Assembly: GCF_022484265.1 (NCBI RefSeq)
Contig: NZ_JAKVLR010000001.1
Span: 1,922,001-1,986,000, forward strand
Direction: 5' to 3'
Length of the DNA: 64,000 nt
Origin: Companilactobacillus sp.
GTDB lineage: Bacteria > Bacillota > Bacilli > Lactobacillales > Lactobacillaceae
Shown: one piece after another, positions 49,547 to 57,272 of the stretch
How positions within the stretch are numbered: the first letter of the stretch is position 1
How the letters are laid out: every line of letters begins with the position of its first letter
Made by a program: the position numbers and the translations under genes
Notes under the pieces: generated by a model
The model's database searches: none
What the model saw: the letters and a program-made list of their open reading frames with translations, nothing else
What the model was told of the DNA's origin: nothing

Positions 49547-51000
49547 TGCGCAACAATAAATATCCGTATTTCCCAGAAAACTTTTTATGGGCAGGGGCTC
49601 AGGCCGCTAGTCAAGCAGACGGAGCTTACGGCGTTGAGGGTAAAAAGGCGAACTTGTCTGACTTGCAGCCATTTCAAGCAGGACTGACTAACAGCGAGAT
49701 TCAGCAGTTGGAACAAGACGGGATGTCGTTACAAGAGATTCAAAATAATCTTGAAGATGAACAACACTTTTTTCCCAAGCGACACGGAATCGATTTTTAT
49801 CATACCTATGAAACTGACTTAGAACTATTGGCAAAAGCAGGGTTGAAGGCGTTTCGGACTTCGATCGATTGGTCGCGGGTATTTCCTAACGGCGATGATA
49901 AACAACCCAATGAGGTGGCTTTAAAGCATTACGATAAAATGATCAACAAGATGATCGACTTAGGAATTGAGCCGATCATTACGATGATGCATTATGAAAT
50001 GCCAATCAATTTAACGTTGAATTATGGCGGCTGGGTCAATAAAAATGTCATTACGATGTTCGTTAAATACGGCGAAGTCTTGCTGGACCGTTTCGGCGAC
50101 CGCGTTAAATATTGGTTGTTGATCAATCAGATCAATATGATCCAAGTTGAGCCTTATTTGTCATTAGGAATCGCGAGCGACCAGTATGAAAATGTCGAAG
50201 AAGCTCAGTATCAAGCGGTCCATAATCAGTTGGTCGCTTGTGCGCAGATTCAGCAATACGCCAAGGCAAAACATGACTCACAGTTAAAAATTGGGACCAT
50301 GGTGGCTGACGGAACAGCGTATCCGCATTCTTGCAAACCTGACGACGTGGTTTTAGCCATGTGGCACAATCGGATGCAGTACTACTTTACTGACGTTGCC
50401 TTTCGTGGCGAATATCCGAAGTATGTCTTGAACTACTTTGCTGAAAAAAAGCTGCGGATCAATATTACTGAAGAAGAGCGTCTATTATTAAAAAACAATA
50501 CCCTAGATTATATGGGCATTTCATATTATTTTTCACAGATGGTCAATGCTTCCAAGAATGACAAGATTCCTTATTCAGTCACTGATAATCCGAATTTAGA
50601 TGCGACTCCTTGGGGTTGGAACATTGATCCACAAGGGTTGTACAACACATTGTCGCAGTATTGGGATAGGTATCAAAAACCAATCTTGATTGCTGAAAAT
50701 GGATTTGGCAACTACGATAAATTAGAAGATGGACAAGTTCATGACCAGTATCGGTCTGATTATTTGTCGGCTCATATTGAACAAGTTGGACGAGCTATAT
50801 ACGATGGCGCTGACATTATCGGCTATTGCATGTGGGCACCGATCGATATCATCAGTTGCTCATCGCAACAAATGTCCAAACGCTACGGAATAATTTATGT
50901 CGATATCAATGACGAAGGTAAGGGATCACGCAAACGTTACTTGAAAGACAGTTATAAGTGGTATCGTCAAGTTATCACATCAAATGGTTCAAAAATATAA
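49546..51000 (+). CDS. GH1 6-phospho-beta-glucosidase-like protein with Glu-to-Gln acid/base change
   Basis: 484 residues, ATG in the TAATG overlap. The GH1 barrel is complete: FPENFLWAGAQAASQADGAYG, FRTSIDWSRVFPNG, MMHYEMPINL, nucleophile Glu384 in LIAENGFGNYD, and the 6-phosphate site SKRYGIIYVDIND. The acid/base motif, normally NEIN or NEP, reads INQINM with Gln195. Loss of this Glu is known in plant myrosinases (also NQ), which hydrolyse glucosinolates without an acid catalyst; elsewhere it cripples hydrolysis of ordinary glucosides. The enzyme may act on activated or thio-linked phosphoglycosides or be inactive. Same operon as PTS IIB-IIA-IIC. Confidence 0.9.
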   Translation: MRNNKYPYFPENFLWAGAQAASQADGAYGVEGKKANLSDLQPFQAGLTNSEIQQLEQDGMSLQEIQNNLEDEQHFFPKRHGIDFYHTYETDLELLAKAGLKAFRTSIDWSRVFPNGDDKQPNEVALKHYDKMINKMIDLGIEPIITMMHYEMPINLTLNYGGWVNKNVITMFVKYGEVLLDRFGDRVKYWLLINQINMIQVEPYLSLGIASDQYENVEEAQYQAVHNQLVACAQIQQYAKAKHDSQLKIGTMVADGTAYPHSCKPDDVVLAMWHNRMQYYFTDVAFRGEYPKYVLNYFAEKKLRINITEEERLLLKNNTLDYMGISYYFSQMVNASKNDKIPYSVTDNPNLDATPWGWNIDPQGLYNTLSQYWDRYQKPILIAENGFGNYDKLEDGQVHDQYRSDYLSAHIEQVGRAIYDGADIIGYCMWAPIDIISCSSQQMSKRYGIIYVDINDEGKGSRKRYLKDSYKWYRQVITSNGSKI

Positions 51001-51031
51001 AAAATCGATGTCTGTAGGCATCGATTTTTTT
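51000..51031 (+). terminator. Rho-independent terminator
   Basis: AATCGATG/CATCGATT stem with T-run after the GH1 gene. Confidence 0.85.
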
Positions 51032-51145
51032 GTATATGAGAAAAACAGTCATATTTGATATTACAAATTGGACAAAATACTTTTATTGAAAATAATTTAC
51101 ATTAAAATGGTTGTATAAACATTTTTTGCTAATCGAGGGGATCTG

Positions 51146-51175
51146 CCTGCTTCAGAGAAACTGAAACAGGTTTTT
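51146..51175 (+). promoter_or_regulatory. Terminator-like hairpin in the leader of the 51199 gene
   Basis: CCTGCTTCAG (51146-51155)/CTGAAACAGG (51161-51170), one internal mismatch, followed by TTTTT, ending 23 bases before the start codon. A promoter-like TTGGAC (51068-51073) lies upstream. It looks like an attenuator; the signal is unknown. Confidence 0.5.
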
Positions 51176-51198
51176 GTATCTAATAGGGGGATGTTTTC

Positions 51199-51975
51199 AT
51201 GCTCAAAACTAATCGAATAGTGCTCGAGGTCAATGGCAAGACTGTTGAACCAGAGACAATACACAACTGGGAATTTAAACGTTTAGTCAAAGCACACAGA
51301 CTGTTAACTAATATATACGGTGTTAGATTCAGCGATAATTTCAGTCAATGGGTCAAAACTAAAGATGTGGATGCACTGCAAAACGAGATCTTACGCGTCA
51401 AGATGCATGCTGGTGCTGATGCCATGAAAGACATGCTCAAGTCGAAGTATGACATGGGTAATGCCAGTTTAATGATGGCCGAAAAAGTGTCTGGTGGCAG
51501 ACATAAATTTAGTACGGCTGAAATTGTTGTGCCTGAAAGTTCATTGTCTGTCGATGAGATCAAACAACAATTGTTAGATACTTTGCTGACAGATAACAAC
51601 ATTTATACTAAAGCGAACTTAGCAGCCGAGCCTGACCACTTTGTTTTTCAACAATCTGACGAAAACGTTCAAGAAGTTTTAGAGATAATTGGAAAATCCC
51701 CATTTCCAACCCATTACTTTGTCCACTTTAATGACTTAGCAGGCGTACATTCTCCAAAATCAGCAGGTTATGAAGATATCTTGGCGGGGACGTTAAGACT
51801 GTCTAACGGCAGCATTATCGGTGGCGTCCACCATCAGATCAAGCCTGAAAAAGCTGGCTTTAGAATCAAAGCAACTGTCGAATTTCCAACTATGACGCCA
51901 TTGAGTTTGATCCATTCCCACCAAATTCACTTAGCTTGCGAATTTGGGTATTGGATATCAGATATTTTGGACTAG
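51199..51975 (+). CDS. Hypothetical cytoplasmic protein, 258 residues
   Basis: I do not recognise the family. GGGGG precedes ATG 51199 by 9 bases. The protein is soluble, with mixed alpha/beta composition and no signal peptide or membrane segment. It has one Cys, near the C-terminus. The C-terminal third is rich in His (VHFNDLAGVHSPKS, GGVHHQIKPEKAGF, LIHSHQIHLACEFG), which could bind metal. KAHRLLTNIYGVRFSDNFSQW near the N-terminus and repeated VxxxxEIL helices are the other landmarks. A terminator-like hairpin lies in its leader. The following gene starts 28 bases after it. Confidence 0.6.
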   Translation: MLKTNRIVLEVNGKTVEPETIHNWEFKRLVKAHRLLTNIYGVRFSDNFSQWVKTKDVDALQNEILRVKMHAGADAMKDMLKSKYDMGNASLMMAEKVSGGRHKFSTAEIVVPESSLSVDEIKQQLLDTLLTDNNIYTKANLAAEPDHFVFQQSDENVQEVLEIIGKSPFPTHYFVHFNDLAGVHSPKSAGYEDILAGTLRLSNGSIIGGVHHQIKPEKAGFRIKATVEFPTMTPLSLIHSHQIHLACEFGYWISDILD

Positions 51976-52003
51976 AATGGTGATAAGTTCAGGAGGTAAT
52001 CTG

Positions 52004-52540
52004 ATGACACGAAAAGTAATTCTTTTTATCGCACAATCGCTCGACGGATACATTGCCAAACGTAACGGCAGCGTCGATTTTTTAAATCATGACAATGGCT
52101 ATGCACTTGATGTTGACCGCCAGTACGACAAGTTGACTGAACACATCGACACGGTGATCATGGGACGGACGACCTATGACCAAGTAGTCAATGAATTGTC
52201 GCCTGATGCGTATCCTTACGTGGATTATCAGTCGTATATTTTGACATCGCATGAGTTGCCAGATACCGAGCACATCCATTTTGTAAATGATGACGTAACT
52301 GATTTGGTAACACGTCTAAAGGCTCAACCTTCCAAAAAAGATATTTGGATCATTGGCGGCAGCACCGTGGTCAATCCACTGATGAACGCTAATTTGATCG
52401 ACACTTTGCAAATTGGGATCGTTCCAGTAGTGTTAGGCTCAGGAATCCCGCTGTTTAACGAGACTGTAGACCCTAAGCGTTTGACTCTGGTCGAGGCGAA
52501 AAAAGTGAACAACATTGCCTATCTAGAATATCGCCCATAA
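52004..52540 (+). CDS. Dihydrofolate-reductase-like (RibD C-terminal) protein, YyaP/YwjB type
   Basis: 178 residues from ATG 52004 behind AGGAGGT (longer readings overlap the preceding gene). VILFIAQSLDGYIAKRNGSVDFL is the N-terminal strand and substrate loop, VIMGRTTYDQVV the NADPH helix, and DIWIIGGSTVVNPLMNANLIDTL the G-G cofactor loop. GIVPVVLGSGIPLF completes the RibD_C fold. The reaction is unknown; these small proteins are not the folate-pathway DHFR. Possibly co-transcribed with the gene at 51199. Confidence 0.9.
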   Translation: MTRKVILFIAQSLDGYIAKRNGSVDFLNHDNGYALDVDRQYDKLTEHIDTVIMGRTTYDQVVNELSPDAYPYVDYQSYILTSHELPDTEHIHFVNDDVTDLVTRLKAQPSKKDIWIIGGSTVVNPLMNANLIDTLQIGIVPVVLGSGIPLFNETVDPKRLTLVEAKKVNNIAYLEYRP

Positions 52541-52549
52541 GTGTATTAG

Positions 52550-52578
52550 TTGACGCACAAAATTTTTGCGGTTAAACT
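52550..52578 (+). promoter_or_regulatory. Promoter of the ArsR-rhodanese gene
   Basis: -35 TTGACG (52550-52555), 17-bp spacer, -10 TAAACT (52573-52578). The operator begins in the -10. Confidence 0.65.
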
Positions 52579-52600
52579 ATTCAACAAATAAATTGAATAG
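52577..52600. promoter_or_regulatory. Operator CTATTCAA-N8-TTGAATAG before the ArsR-rhodanese gene
   Basis: A perfect 8-bp dyad with 8-base spacer, overlapping the -10 end. The identical half sites and spacing occur upstream of trxB at 53364-53387. Confidence 0.8.
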
Positions 52601-52617
52601 ATTGTGAGGGACTAGAT

Positions 52618-53277
52618 ATGCTTGATGAAAAGATGATGAACTATAAAGATAGTCTCTATTCAGAATTAGCTAAGATCGGCAAAAGTCTTTCCAGCGACCG
52701 CAGACTAGAGATCATGGACCTTTTGACGCAGGGACCAAAGACCGTCGAGTCCATCGCTAACAATACTGGACTAAGCATTGCCAATACGTCGCGTCACTTG
52801 CAGATCTTGCGTGAAGGTAACTTGGTCAAACGTACCAAAGATAAGAATTACGTCGTTTATGCACTAGCTAGTCCTAAGATCATTGAACTAGTCTACTTGC
52901 TGCGTGACGTTGGTGAAGACCAGCTTTCAGCAATCAAACAAATTCAAGACGATTATAATGAGTCGGAAAATGTTTATACTCTAACGCTGGAACAAGCCTT
53001 TGAAAAAATGCAGAATCAAAATGTAGAATTGTTAGACGTTCGCCCGAAGGATGAATACGATGCTGGACACATCGATCGAGCTAAGAATATTCCAATCGAT
53101 GACCTAGAATCAGAAGTTAATCGAATTCCTAAAGATAAAGACATTATCGTCTATTGTCGAGGTCACTTATGTGCCTATACTAACCAGGCAACGCACATCT
53201 TAAATCAATCCGGACGCAAAGCATATAGTTTGAATGAGAGCTACTACGACTGGAAAAAATATATCGAAGCTAAGTAA
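52618..53277 (+). CDS. ArsR-type HTH fused to a rhodanese domain
   Basis: 219 residues, GTGAGG before ATG 52618. Residues ~20-105 are an ArsR winged HTH (SSDRRLEIMDLLTQGPKTVESIANNTGLSIANTSRHLQILRE). Residues ~120-215 are a rhodanese domain: LLDVRPKDEYDAGHIDRAKNIP and the active-site loop YCRGHLCAY, with Cys180 as the persulfide-carrying residue and Cys185 close by. These are the only two Cys. The design suggests a regulator that senses sulfane sulfur or thiol stress by its own rhodanese. Identical operators before its own gene and before trxB-trxA indicate autoregulation and control of the thioredoxin system. Confidence 0.93.
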   Translation: MLDEKMMNYKDSLYSELAKIGKSLSSDRRLEIMDLLTQGPKTVESIANNTGLSIANTSRHLQILREGNLVKRTKDKNYVVYALASPKIIELVYLLRDVGEDQLSAIKQIQDDYNESENVYTLTLEQAFEKMQNQNVELLDVRPKDEYDAGHIDRAKNIPIDDLESEVNRIPKDKDIIVYCRGHLCAYTNQATHILNQSGRKAYSLNESYYDWKKYIEAK

Positions 53278-53331
53278 AGTCATCGCATCTGCGGTGGCTT
53301 TTTTCAGTGGTTAGGATTTTGAGCAAAACCA

Positions 53332-53359
53332 TTGACGAAATTTTAAAACATGTTATCAT
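53332..53359 (+). promoter_or_regulatory. Promoter of trxB-trxA
   Basis: -35 TTGACG (53332-53337), 16-bp spacer, -10 TATCAT (53354-53359). The operator lies directly downstream, where a bound repressor would block elongation or open-complex formation. Confidence 0.65.
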
Positions 53360-53363
53360 TTAA

Positions 53364-53387
53364 CTATTCAATAAAGTAGTTGAATAG
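53364..53387. promoter_or_regulatory. Operator CTATTCAA-N8-TTGAATAG before trxB
   Basis: Same half sites and same 8-base spacing as at 52577-52600; the spacer sequences differ, so the repeat is not recent copying. Confidence 0.8.
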
Positions 53388-53411
53388 ATACTGACCAAGG
53401 GGGCAGACATT

Positions 53412-54356
53412 TTGGCAGACAAATATGATGTAGTTGTAATTGGTGCCGGTCCTGCAGGAATGACTGCAGCACTTTACGCATCACGTGCAAATTTAAAAGT
53501 AGCAATGTTAGACCGTGGGATCTACGGCGGTCAAATGAACAATACAGCTGAGATCGAGAATTATCCCGGATTTAAATCGATCCTCGGACCAGATCTATCC
53601 GAAGAAATGTATCAAAGCTCGACTCAATTTGGTGCTGAATATGTCTATGGGACTGTCGAATCAGTCACAGTTGACTCGGATGGCATCAAACATATTCAGA
53701 CTGATCAAGGCGAGTTGACTGCACCAGCAGTTATCATCGCCACAGGTTCAGAAAGTCGTAAACTTGGCGTTCTCGGCGAAGAAGAATTCAGTGGAAAAGG
53801 CGTATCTTACTGTGCCGTCTGTGATGGTGCTTTTTACAAGGACCGTGACGTTGCTGTTATCGGTGGCGGAGATTCTGCCATTGAAGAAGGCATGTATCTA
53901 GCAAACTTGGCTAAATCAGTCACAGTTATCCACCGTCGTGACCAATTGCGTGCCCAAAAGATCTTGCAAAGCAGAGCTTTTGCTAACAAAAACATGCATT
54001 TCATTTGGGATACAGTAGCTACAGAGATCGTCGGAACAGACCGTAAGATCACAGGTCTCAAATTACACAACAAGAAGACAGGCGAAGATAGTCAAATGGA
54101 TGTCGACGGCGTATTCATATACGTTGGTGCAAATCCAATGACTGAATCATTTACCGATTTAGGAATCACCAATGAAGCGGGTTGGATCCCAACAAACGAC
54201 CGCATGGAAACTAACATTCCCGGAATTTATGCAATAGGGGATGTCCGTGACAAAACTTTGCGTCAAATCACCACAGCAGTTGGAGATGCAGGTATTGCAG
54301 GTCAAGAAGTATTCTCATACATTTCAAGTTTAAACGACAAAGAATTAGTAAAATAA
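53412..54356 (+). CDS. trxB: Thioredoxin reductase
   Basis: 314 residues with TTG start at 53412 after AAGGGGG. FAD site VVVIGAGPAGMTAALYASRANL, redox pair CAVCDG (Cys134, Cys137), NADPH site VAVIGGGDSAIEEGMYL with HRRDQLRAQ, and the C-terminal FAD contact GIYAIGDVRDKTLRQITTA. It transfers electrons from NADPH to thioredoxin. Located 18 bases before trxA and behind the operator shared with the ArsR-rhodanese gene. Confidence 0.97.
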   Translation: MADKYDVVVIGAGPAGMTAALYASRANLKVAMLDRGIYGGQMNNTAEIENYPGFKSILGPDLSEEMYQSSTQFGAEYVYGTVESVTVDSDGIKHIQTDQGELTAPAVIIATGSESRKLGVLGEEEFSGKGVSYCAVCDGAFYKDRDVAVIGGGDSAIEEGMYLANLAKSVTVIHRRDQLRAQKILQSRAFANKNMHFIWDTVATEIVGTDRKITGLKLHNKKTGEDSQMDVDGVFIYVGANPMTESFTDLGITNEAGWIPTNDRMETNIPGIYAIGDVRDKTLRQITTAVGDAGIAGQEVFSYISSLNDKELVK

Positions 54357-54373
54357 ATCAAAGAGGTGCAATT

Positions 54374-54688
54374 ATGGTTGTAGATATTACCGATAAGACA
54401 TTTGAAGATGAAACATCAAAGGGCGTAACGCTAACAGATTTTTGGGCAACTTGGTGTCCTCCATGTAAGATGCAAGGACCTATCCTTGACCAATTAGATC
54501 AAGAAATTGGCGATAAGGTTAAGTTCACAAAGATGGACGTTGATGCAAACCCAGCAACACCAACAGGTTTTGGTATCATGTCAATTCCAACCTTGATCAT
54601 TAAAAAAGATGGCCAAGTAGTTGAAAAGTTAGTTGGACTACATCAAAAGGCTCAATTGAAAGAAGTTTTAGCAAAATATCGTGACTAA
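54374..54688 (+). CDS. trxA: Thioredoxin with WCPPC active site
   Basis: 104 residues, AGAGGTG before ATG 54374. LTDFWATWCPPCKMQGPILDQL holds the redox pair Cys28/Cys31, with the conserved Asp in the DVDANPATPTGFGIMSIPTLIIKKDG part and cis-Pro in SIPT. The dipeptide between the Cys is Pro-Pro instead of the usual Gly-Pro of thioredoxins, a form more common in TlpA/ResA-like proteins, and may shift the redox potential. No signal peptide, so it is cytoplasmic. Operon with trxB; terminator follows. Confidence 0.95.
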   Translation: MVVDITDKTFEDETSKGVTLTDFWATWCPPCKMQGPILDQLDQEIGDKVKFTKMDVDANPATPTGFGIMSIPTLIIKKDGQVVEKLVGLHQKAQLKEVLAKYRD

Positions 54689-54692
54689 TATC

Positions 54693-54735
54693 AAAAGACG
54701 GACAAACGCATAATACTGCGATGTCCGTCTTTTTT
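54693..54735 (+). terminator. Rho-independent terminator
   Basis: AAAGACGGACA/TGTCCGTCTTT hairpin with T-run after trxA. Confidence 0.85.
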
Positions 54736-54778
54736 GCATCAAAAAACTCCATCTCAGTTCAGAAATGGAGTTATGAGT

Positions 54779-55477
54779 TTAATTGTTGTTACCGAAGATT
54801 GAAAGTAGACTCAACAATACGTTGATGAAGTCGAGTACTAAGTTGATCGAAGCAACTAGTGCGATGGCACCAAGCGTTTCTGAACCTTGAGCTTGTTCGT
54901 AGATACGTTTGATGTTTTGAGCATCAAAGGCGATGTAGAACAAGAATACTACGATAACGGCGATGTTGATACCTAGCATCAAGAGTGAACTCTTGAAGAA
55001 GACTAAGTTGATAATTGAAACGGCGATAATTGAGATCAAGCCGATCAATAAAGTTCTGCTCCAAGTTGTTAAGTCCTTCTTAGTGAAGTAACCGAACAAT
55101 GATGAAACGATGAAGATCACTGAAGTAACAACTAACGCTTGAGTAATGCTTTGGGCTGAGTAAGCGTAGAAAATCGGAATACCGAATACAGCAAATGTCG
55201 TTAAGAACAACACGTAACTGATAAAGGTCATAAAGTACGACCGAGTCGCAAAGGCATTAGCCATACTAATGAATCCAAATGCAACAGCCATGATCACGAT
55301 TGAAAAAATTACCGGATGCGATACCATTCCGCTCATGACCACTTTTGACAATGCAGCATTTCTGGCGATGGCGTTAGCAACTAACAACCAGAATGCCACA
55401 CCCAATCCAGTGTACAAGTACACCAGTGAAGTGAAACGAGCTAAGCCATTAGCTCTAGATTTATCTATTGTTTGCAT
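54779..55477 (-). CDS. Bax inhibitor-1/YccA-family membrane protein
   Basis: 232 residues from ATG 55477 behind AGGAGG; longer readings precede the site. Seven hydrophobic segments, with FLYIAFDAQNIKRIYEQA and ALVASINLVLDFINVLLSLLSIFG as the typical BI-1 C-terminal part (the Asp residues of the DxQ and LDxxN motifs form the proton/calcium sensor in BsYetJ). Family members are pH-sensitive calcium leak channels. Single gene. Confidence 0.92.
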   Translation of the reverse strand: MQTIDKSRANGLARFTSLVYLYTGLGVAFWLLVANAIARNAALSKVVMSGMVSHPVIFSIVIMAVAFGFISMANAFATRSYFMTFISYVLFLTTFAVFGIPIFYAYSAQSITQALVVTSVIFIVSSLFGYFTKKDLTTWSRTLLIGLISIIAVSIINLVFFKSSLLMLGINIAVIVVFLFYIAFDAQNIKRIYEQAQGSETLGAIALVASINLVLDFINVLLSLLSIFGNNN

Positions 55478-55609
55478 AACGTCCTCCTTTTGGTATTGAA
55501 TAGTATAACAAATTTGATAAGTAGTAACAGTATTTAGATTTGAATTACACAGAAAAACCACGAATGATTCAAGATTATTGATTAAAAATTTTTGATAAAC
55601 AAAATAGAT

Positions 55610-56191
55610 TTATTTAATAAAAATATCTTTAACAAATCCTCTAAAATTTTGAGTAAATTTAACATCTTGCTTGTTATCTGCAATCGAACCGTATCGAAGG
55701 TTAGAATTTATAGGTTGATAATAATATTTAGCATCAAAATTTATTTTAACTGAATAAGCAGGTAGGTTTTCAGTTGTTGCTAAAGAGAAAGCTATATATT
55801 CATTTGCTGAAAGATTAAATGAATATTTGCCGTCCATATTTTTTGAAGCTTTTTTTAGATAGTTTTGATTATGTCGATACTTATTGGGAGTTTCGGGATC
55901 AATTAATAACAAAGTTATTTGACACGAATTATTTGGAACTCCGAAAATCCAAACAAAATTTTGTGTTGATGTATTAGTTTCTTTATATGCTAAAGAACAT
56001 GGATAAGATTTAGAAAATCTATTAAATCCGTCCATATCTGTTCTCGTTATTAATACTTTTTGATATGTATAACGTTTGTCTGAAAACCATATGAAAAACA
56101 AAAAAATAAGCGGAATAATAATAAAAATAACATTCCAACCCAAGCCTTGAATATCAAAAAGTTCTGAAAAAATTGTATCGCTATGTGGCAT
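55610..56191 (-). CDS. Hypothetical single-pass membrane protein
   Basis: 193 residues. AGGAGT before ATG 56191. One transmembrane helix near the N-terminus (NVIFIIIPLIFLFFIWF, residues ~20-37) is followed by a ~150-residue beta-rich domain without recognisable family (YSVKINFDAKYYYQPINSNLRYGS). The region is unusually AT-rich compared with nearby housekeeping genes, and codon choice (many AAT, TTA, AAA) differs, which suggests recent acquisition. No functional assignment. Neighbours are BI-1 and the degenerate HNH protein. Confidence 0.6.
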   Translation of the reverse strand: MPHSDTIFSELFDIQGLGWNVIFIIIPLIFLFFIWFSDKRYTYQKVLITRTDMDGFNRFSKSYPCSLAYKETNTSTQNFVWIFGVPNNSCQITLLLIDPETPNKYRHNQNYLKKASKNMDGKYSFNLSANEYIAFSLATTENLPAYSVKINFDAKYYYQPINSNLRYGSIADNKQDVKFTQNFRGFVKDIFIK

Positions 56192-56316
56192 TAATATACT
56201 CCTTAAGAATGATCGTTATTGAAATTAAATTTTAACCAGTTTGTACAGACTTTTTCAACCAAAGAAATTTTGTTATAATAAACTGTATACAATATACAAT
56301 TTATGTGGAGAACATT

Positions 56317-57261
56317 ATGCAAGACTACACTGAAGAACTAAATAATCCTGAAACCAACTACTTTGTACTAGATTCAGGATCGAACGTAAATCATGATGAC
56401 ATAGACTTTAAAGCCTACAGCTGGCGAAAAGATCTTAATAAAAAAATCAAAGCTGGTGACTTGTTCATTTACAGACGATCCGGTGGAGGTTCTGAATTTT
56501 CAAATCTCTTCTACCTATTTGGTACAGGCAAAATTGGGCAGACGTTAGTCGGTAGTGATACTAAAACAAGAGCTTTAGTCCGAGTCGAAAAACCATACGT
56601 ATTCAATAGGAAGTTAATGAAACCTGAACTAACGACCTTTCCATGGCATTTCAAGAAATATAAGGGTAAGTGGAGTAATTTTTTTAACATGAATGGTGTT
56701 ACTTTTATTGATAAAGAAGATTTTGTTAACTTGCTCCAATTCCAAAATGACCTGTGTGGGGAAGTCCCCCAATTAACTGATGTTCAAGAAAAACTTGCTG
56801 CGTATATTTATGCCGATATGAAGATGGAGAATTACTTTGTTGAGGATAAAATCGGCGTCATGGACACTCGAGTCCCTGCAGATAAGATTTTTAACGATGA
56901 GGTCCGAGGAAGCTATCGTTATAAATGTCCGGTAACAAGTACTGTCGATCCAGCTGATTTGAAAGTCGTCAGAATCGTGCCTTGGGAAGATAACAAGAAC
57001 ACCCGCATGGATCCGAAAAACGGTTTGATGTTTGAAACTTGGTTAGCAGTTGCATTTGAACAAGGATACGTGTCTTATTCAGATGAAGGGCGGATGGTCG
57101 TCTCACAGGACGTGGTTCATAATGAAGAACTGTTTTCTAAAGTAGAACGTTATCGCAAAATTAAATTACGCATGAATCGTAAATTCTCACCGAAAAAAGA
57201 ATATTTTGCTTATCATCGAGAACATATATTTAGAGACCAAAAAAACCATCTATTAATTTAG
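56317..57261 (+). CDS. HNH_2-like protein with degenerate catalytic site and unknown N-domain
   Basis: 314 residues from ATG 56317 behind GTGGAG. Residues ~195-275 follow the HNH_2 pattern: YRYKCPVTST, DLKVVRIVPWEDNKN, MDPKNGLMFETWLAVAFEQGYVS and GRMVVS. However, the catalytic His of the HI-x-P-W motif is Arg and the H-x-x-F-D motif reads A-V-A-F-E, so nuclease activity is doubtful. The N-terminal ~140 residues (FVLDSGSNVNHDDIDFKAYSWRK, IKAGDLFIYRRSGGGSEFSN) look like a DNA-reading PUA/EVE-like domain, but I cannot confirm that. Such domain pairs occur in modification-dependent restriction; here it might be a binding protein or a decayed restriction gene. Confidence 0.6.
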   Translation: MQDYTEELNNPETNYFVLDSGSNVNHDDIDFKAYSWRKDLNKKIKAGDLFIYRRSGGGSEFSNLFYLFGTGKIGQTLVGSDTKTRALVRVEKPYVFNRKLMKPELTTFPWHFKKYKGKWSNFFNMNGVTFIDKEDFVNLLQFQNDLCGEVPQLTDVQEKLAAYIYADMKMENYFVEDKIGVMDTRVPADKIFNDEVRGSYRYKCPVTSTVDPADLKVVRIVPWEDNKNTRMDPKNGLMFETWLAVAFEQGYVSYSDEGRMVVSQDVVHNEELFSKVERYRKIKLRMNRKFSPKKEYFAYHREHIFRDQKNHLLI

Positions 57262-57271
57262 ATGGCTTTTT
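57238..57271. terminator. Bidirectional terminator
   Basis: CCATCTA (57246-57252)/TAGATGG (57259-57265) with A-run and T-run, overlapping the end of the HNH-like gene. Confidence 0.8.
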
Positions 57272-57272
57272 G

